From positions 3,968,001-4,032,000 of the forward strand of contig NC_134934.1 of NCBI RefSeq assembly GCF_051020765.1: a DNA stretch of 64,000 nt, in the 5' to 3' direction. Positions 58,121-64,000 of the stretch are shown here, one piece after another. Source of the DNA: Lasioglossum baleicum. Lineage: Eukaryota; Arthropoda; Insecta; Hymenoptera; Halictidae. Under the pieces are notes generated by a model. It saw nothing but the letters and a program-made list of their open reading frames with translations, was not told the DNA's origin and searched no databases. The position numbers were made by a program, and so were the translations under genes. The stretch's first letter is position 1. Every line of letters starts with the position of its first letter.

Positions 58121-58199
58121 AAGGCTGGCAGTCTTTAATAGTATCTGGTCGGTGATTGTGCTTATCTCGTCGGTGGCTGTATTGTGCCACCGACGAGAT

Positions 58200-59618
58200 C
58201 TACAGGGCTTGTACAGTGCTGGCCTCTACTACCAAAGGCCATACTACTTGCGAATATATTCAATGCGAGAGACCACTTGAGCAACATCGAATCAACCTCG
58301 TAATTAAAATTTTAAACAGAATTTAGTAAACGTGCATTCACTTCGTGTACATGAAACAAGATTCTATTTAGCGGGTTATTTATTCAAAATGAATACGGGC
58401 ATACAATAATATAAATGTTCAGACTTGTAGAAGTTGTCAAAACAGCAAATTATAATTACTGAAGCTGCGAGAAAAATTCTACACTTAATGTTCTTTTATT
58501 TAAAAATCCTAACATTCTTTTATTCAGATTTGTCAATAAATCCTTTCATTTAAATTCTGATATAATTCTCAACTTTGAATACTATGTCTGTTTAGGATGT
58601 TTTTAGATTGTTTAAATAAAGCCACCAGCAAATATATTTCAGCATCGTTACGGAGTAAACACATCGGTGAGTTCTACATTAAATTAAATTAAATTCAAGA
58701 TAAAAATCTACGTGGATCTGGTCCACAGAAGAATTTTAATGAAGCTACTACTTTCAAAGTACCTTCAAGATATAAAAGTTTAATAGCCAACGAAGCCAAA
58801 CGTTTTAATTATTCTCTTTTACGTTGGACAGTGCTGCGCAATTTTACATATTTATATTAACTCGTTCCATAGGCAATGCGGCGTTTTTCAATATTTTTCG
58901 AAGGTGAAATACAAGAAAATCATAACGATGCGATTACAGAGTTATTTGCGGAACTAATTGATTATTTGAATAAACAAGAATTTTCTACATGCTATTTTCC
59001 AATTTAATGATGCCTTTCGAAATAGAGAATTGAGTGGAGAAATTGATAGACTCTCATGATTAGCGCGCGATTTTCTAAATTTTGGTGAACAGGTTCAACC
59101 GGGACAGTTTGATTGGTCAAATTAACAAAATCACGTGGCAGAGCGGGCCATTCATAATGTTTGACGCAGAAACGTGTTCATCATCAGTATTTGCCAGAAC
59201 TCGTTACTAGGCGAGACGACCGCGAAATCACGGGGTCGAGGCGTACACGGCCGATATTGATTCGAAAAATAACTGGAACCACTAATTTAAATAATTGCGT
59301 GTCGAGCGCCGAAGCTTGTATGGACCACTCTAATAAATTGCATTTTAATTAAAATCGATTTTTCGCCGTGTACACACGCGAATCGAACTAACCGGAAGCT
59401 ATTACCTGGGGCACGGCAACACACTGTTATGGGACCTGCTACCGGAAGCGACGCTAATTGTCCCACCACAAGCCAATCCTTTTTTCTCGACAAAAATTCA
59501 TAACTTTTGTCGTTCCCCTAACAAATGCTCCGCAATGAACGCAATTCCGATTGATGGAAAATACGCTACGATCCTTTCACGTAATAACAAAATTGAACAA
59601 CAATTTTTATTATCATGT
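58200..59618. other. AT-rich noncoding DNA
   Basis: No gene, strong repeat or long frame seen. Confidence 0.5.
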
Positions 59619-59626
59619 ACGGTTAT

Positions 59627-59814
59627 CAGTGACGCGCGCGCACCCAGGACGCAATCTTAGGGGGGGGGCGAGTTGAACCCGGCCCTAGGTTTTGCGTGAT
59701 GACCTTTTTTTTAGCCAACATATCTGTCAAGGGCTATTCCGCGATTTTAATTGTGAAAGGTAAACATTTTTCCTTGGCCCCCTGCGCCACCCCCCCCCCC
59801 CGAGTGCGCCACTG
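59627..59814. mobile_element. 188-bp hAT-type MITE with 8-bp target-site duplication
   Basis: The element begins CAGTGACGCGCGC and ends GAGTGCGCCACTG; inverted, the right end reads CAGTGGCGCACTC. G-rich sequence follows on the left and a C11-containing tract precedes the right end, as in inverted ends. It is flanked by perfect direct repeats ACGGTTAT at 59619-59626 and 59815-59822. An 8-bp duplication with CAGTG-type ends is the hAT superfamily signature. The interior has no coding capacity, so it must have moved with a transposase supplied elsewhere. The intact duplication suggests a fairly recent insertion. Confidence 0.85.
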
Positions 59815-59822
59815 ACGGTTAT

Positions 59823-62800
59823 TGTTGACAATTTTAAGGGCATTTTCAAAAATGTCCTACGAACCAAGATAATATATGATTTCCTACGTTCTGTACTTTC
59901 TAAAAAATGTATCTGGTACTGTCATAAAAAATATTGTCTATTCAATGCGTAACAATTGTGATTCTCGGATTGTTTGTCCGCTTTAATATTTATATCTGAA
60001 TAGAGAAATGGATACGGTTTAATTATTGATTTCGGTTTTAAGTATTTTCGTTAAACTTCTCTAACCTTTAAACTTTAAAGTGCATTATAAATTAGCACCA
60101 TGCTCGAGTACCCCAACCCATGCCTGCGATCTGCGTTCGTGTCTAACACCCTACAGAACTTTTTTAATTCCGCGTTAATAAATATGATCGCACAGATACC
60201 ACAGCATAATTTTACTGTCTTATCGGATCGAAATGAAGCTTTTACAATTTTTGTGATTGTATTGGGAATAATTTATCGAGCCGAACAAAATACACACAAT
60301 ACAACGACGCAGGCAACGGCCCCCGGGCACGCTCGGGGTTCACTTTTTAAATAGTTCCCGACTAATTTTAAACCGGCCCGGTGTCTCATTGTGTAACTGA
60401 CCTATACCGAGAGCGTTCGCCGTCGATTTTCCTTTCTTTCCTGAGCACCCGGCTGTCCTCGATGCTGTTATTAATTATTGAACTAGAACGATGGTCCCAT
60501 AAGCGCCTGCACCGTGCATTTAGTAATCGCTGCAATCCATCCAAAAGAAGATAGTTGATTCTACGTTGAGTCTACAGATCGCTCTGAACCCGAGAAATAT
60601 TTTAATGAATAATAATAAATAATCTGGAGACGTCTTCGAGTTAGTCCATGCCTTTTTCCTGTGGAAGTTGAGAATTTTCTTGAGGATTAAATCCGGTAGG
60701 CTGTAAAACCCGCGAAATTAGAGGGGGTTCATCTCATCAGTTTGCTTATTTCCAATTTCTTTATGAAATACAGACATTCGAATTTTATCATTTTTGCCGA
60801 ATTTCTTGCAAGCATTGTCAAAGCAGTCCACACTTCTGAATTTTTATCTCGGAGACTATTAATCGTATCGAGTTGATATTTGTTTTATCTCGATCAGGAA
60901 TGTGTAGGCTGTCGACAATTAATATTTCGCATGCACCACTCGTAACAACTGTTTTATATTTGTCCGCGCCCTCGCGTCCTCCGAGAGGCCTAACAAAATA
61001 GAAGCCCCCTGCATTTTGTGCAGGGCAAACATCGAGTCCCAACGCCATCAACGAGTCCCGGCGGCGGGACAGAAGAACAATATTTAATCGCGACCCGTGC
61101 AAATTGAGTTACGCGTAACGAGCGTAACGACTCCTTGCTAGTTTTATTTCGCGGAGTGCTCGGCGACATTTGTTTGTATTACGACAAACAGAGTTGCACG
61201 TGGACGACTGCAGCTCGGTACGAAAAGAAAAATCGTCATCGGTGAAAATGCATTTCATCCGAAGTAAATGCGGCCTCCAGACGGAAAGGGGGAGTGAAAG
61301 AGATGCGAGTGAATATAGCTGGCTTCCCATCGTCGGGCTCGCGATAAGACTCATAAAGCGAGGCAATGAGATCTGTTGCCTGTTTATCGTTGTACCTGTA
61401 CGAAGAACCGTGACGTTCGCCAGAGACACCGACGAGAACATTCTGCAGCGACCATGCTTATCGCGCCGGTCTTATCTGTGTTTTTCTCGCGTGTGCATGG
61501 CGGCACACGGAAAACGGGGACACGCGGGTATATGTAGTCGGGAAAAAATCTCTTCCGAAAGAGTTGGTATATCTGGCCGAACAAAACTGCGTTTTTTACG
61601 CCTTTCGTCCCAAATTGAATCCAGGAAATTTGATACTGCTCCTTCTGATACAATCGACTTAGAGAAAAACGTAAAATTACAGCAGATGATTCGATGTTCC
61701 AAATAATTCTACATCATTTTCAAAATTCACACGTGTTAGAAACAGACCGCGGATCTTTGTACAAAAAGATATTCGAGCCCGTTAAACATTTCAGACTTGA
61801 ATCATTTTAGCAAGCTCACGATAATAGATTAGCTTCCTTAAATCATTAAGAATTTGGCTTCATCAGACTGCTCCCACCAAGAACGTCGAAGTAACTAATT
61901 AATGGGACGACTTGTTCGACATCCCGCATGCCTTGAACACCTCTTCCACAAGGAATGAATTAACAATGAAAGGAACGAATTAACAAACAAGAGCTATTTA
62001 ATTAAGGTTAGCCCCAGGAGAGAAGTCTAAGAGTGCAAGAACTCGGTCGACCAACGGACGTTGACCGTGTGACAAGCTCGAGGTTTATCCAAGAACGAGT
62101 TCGAAGTTTATACAGGGCTGATTGGCCACTCGAAGAGTTAATCAACGATTGTTTATTCCCCCACCCACTCTGACGCAAGACGATCGGTCGTAGAAGTCGA
62201 GTAGCGTTTGACGGGGCAACGCGTCGAATTCGATTGCGGGTAGCAGTCGATTATCCAGGGAAGCCCGATAATTCGACGTTAATTGGATTTGACGGAGAAG
62301 GGGGAAGATAAATCGAATCAACGGACGGTTCCCGGTTATTTACCTGTGCGTCGAACGAACTCCTGCACGGACGCGCGAAAAGAGTGCTTCGAACTTCGGT
62401 TCTGTTCGCAATAATGCTAGTCTCGCATCCGTGGAATACCGTTTTTCTCTGGAACACGGTTTTGAGAGGCTCTGCAGCGCCGCCCCGTTATTCTCTGGGA
62501 ACTTTTGGATGACCAACCTCTCGTTATCAACGGCCCTCATTGTCCGAAATGAGTTATTTCACTCCGAGATATAGTCCGGACCTTTTTCTCATTCGTGTGG
62601 AGTGTTCGGCAACAGGTGGACGAAAATTCAAAAGAGATGTTCTTCACAATATAAAATTATCACGTTCGCCAAATTACAAAAATCCAATAAAATCAGGACG
62701 GAATTTCCATCTGCACCTTCGAACTGTATAATATTACGTTCAGAAAAGGTGAAAATTTTTCGCCCTCTCAGTGAAAGTTCAACCAATGTTTCTGCCATAA

Positions 62801-64000
62801 ACAGCAAGACAAATGTTCGGATAACCCGTTCCAAAAGCTTCTACAGTCTACATTCAGTTAAGAACTTGAAGAATTAGGCAATGCCTCGACGTCCATCGAA
62901 TGGCAAACGTTACGAACATTCGCAGTTCCGGCCAGTCCCACGGGCCGTTGTAATAAGTCATTGTAGTCGGATAGAAGAATGTGTCGTAATAAATGTAGCC
63001 ATTATAAAACCGTCTCCAATTATCCGAGCCGTGCACGCGGCAGACGTTCTGTTACAGAACAATGGAAGGCTAAATTCGATCGTTCTCCCGCGGCTAGTCG
63101 ACCGAAAATCGCCCGGAAAGTCGCAATGAAACTCTCAGTTAGCGATAAGATCCCCTCTATTCGGGGGGAAAAACACGGTGCATTTGTCTGTTCGTTGTAA
63201 TACCCACGATGTACGCCGAGGATCGCGAGAATGTCTCATAGCCGTCGTCGTCGTCGTCGTCGGAGAAGAGAAGACCTTCCTTCCACCGGCTAGAATGGTC
63301 GGAAACGGTCTGGGACCCTTCCCACAAACAACGTGTAATTAAAGTAAGGAAAGACAACGATTGTTGCGCAACCCCGAAAGAGATTCATCTTTCCACGACG
63401 ACAGAAATGAATGGCGGCAAACGCGGCGTTGTCGCTCGTCCGAAAACGGAATGCGAACATTGTCGGAGAGCCCACAGGAATATTCGAGGAAAACGGTGTC
63501 CCGGGACGTGTTGCGAGTTATTGAGCAACGAACTGCAATCCTTCAGAGGCCTGTTGGCTGCGAACGTGATAGCTCGGCGATATTGAAGAGCTGTCCTAAT
63601 TGTGACAAGACTGTTTACTGTTTATGCATTCGAGCCGTGTCATGCAAAAATAGTGCAAGTCGATATTTAACTGTAGGAGTTAACACCACAAATCAGGGGT
63701 TTAACTGCATTAAGTAAAATAATTGTAATATAATTTTCGTATCATATCCTTCGATATTATTGTGTTTCATTAAACTTCTTCGTTTAATTACACCATTTTT
63801 GCATTTCGAACAACTCATTTACGAAAACGGAGATGCTTGAAACAGATTCTATACTATAATACAACTGTTTCAAATGATTCTGGCTCCCGAACCGAACTGT
63901 CTAGAGCCGCACGAAAGAATCTCTAGCCTCCCAAGCTCAACTGAAGTGAACTCCAAGTTCGAAACTACCGAACGTGTGTATGTAGATGAGAAATCCGCCG
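59823..64000. other. Noncoding DNA upstream of THADA
   Basis: No gene recognised. It contains a GCGGATCTTTGTACAAAAAG piece of the dispersed repeat at 61749-61768 and a (GTC)n run at about 63243-63262. Frames at 61170-61706 and 63361-63717 have no domain features and overlap others. Confidence 0.45.
63243..63262. repeat. (GTC)n microsatellite
   Basis: About six GTC units; it reads as poly-Asp in one minus-strand frame, which is not a gene. Confidence 0.9.

Larger units (their letters stand above)
56611..58199. mobile_element. Segment bounded by 28-bp inverted repeats, hairpin-rich, unclassified
   Basis: CCGACGAGATACTATTAAAG then ACTGCCAG at 56621-56648 recurs inverted at 58125-58152 with 27 of 28 matches. 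Just outside the right copy is a perfect hairpin with 14-bp arms (58164-58177 and 58186-58199). The motif CACCGACGAGAT or close variants occurs about eight times within. The interior has two minus-strand frames (57296-57613 and 57668-58120) with no transposase signature I recognise. It could be a non-autonomous element about 1.6 kb long, or two inverted copies of a small repeat. Confidence 0.5.

Noticed and set aside
63157..63357. Frame with a poly-Asp run
   Set aside because: The run is a (GTC)n microsatellite; the rest has no resemblance to a protein family.
1..64000. CRISPR arrays, bacterial operons, phage or viral genes
   Set aside because: No regular repeat-spacer arrays, ribosome-binding sites or viral domains; the splice structure shows a eukaryotic nuclear locus.

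Overview
This is a eukaryotic, intron-rich and gene-poor window that looks like an insect nuclear genome, most likely a hymenopteran (bee, ant or wasp). The reasons are CpG-rich but AT-interrupted noncoding DNA, many (GA)n/(CT)n and (GC)n/(GT)n microsatellites, short non-autonomous DNA transposons, and one gene with ten compact exons joined by short GT-AG introns. The species assignment is inference; no ribosomal or mitochondrial marker is present.

Two genes can be supported, both on the minus strand. (1) 51498-56396 is a complete ten-exon gene for a THADA/Trm732-family protein (DUF2428). I placed every splice junction; the joined frame is open for 1343 codons and has a poly(A) signal 48 bases past the stop. 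(2) 32710-34029 is one large exon of a protein whose last ~30 residues resemble the N-terminal coiled-coil start of the PLEKHH1/2 (C. elegans MAX-1) family. It ends in a consensus splice donor, so the remaining exons must lie at lower coordinates. I recognised none of them in 1-32709, so that stretch is probably mostly a very long intron.

Layout: 1-32.7 kb is noncoding DNA with a fold-back element (2.9 kb), a palindromic Grainyhead-like site (4.6 kb), a CT-rich minisatellite (8.6-8.9 kb), a pair of dispersed repeats (14.6 and 23.6 kb) and small tandem duplications. 32.7-34.0 kb is the PLEKHH-like exon. 34.0-51.4 kb is intergenic or 5' intronic DNA with a pogo/Tigger-like MITE (34.2 kb), a 138-bp inverted-repeat MITE (44.3 kb), several same-strand copies of a ~58-bp repeat, a GGCGTGG cluster (47.5-47.9 kb) and a ~220-bp satellite (48.8-49.5 kb). 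51.4-56.4 kb is THADA. 56.6-58.2 kb is an inverted-repeat-bounded segment rich in hairpins and in a CACCGACGAGAT motif. 58.2-64 kb is noncoding and contains a hAT-type MITE with a perfect 8-bp target-site duplication.

The two genes have no evident functional link: one acts in tRNA modification and energy balance, the other is probably a cortical or cytoskeletal adaptor. I found no convincing new multi-gene system. The least explained structure is the 56.6-58.2 kb segment, with three neighbouring hairpins that share one loop sequence and show a compensatory stem change.
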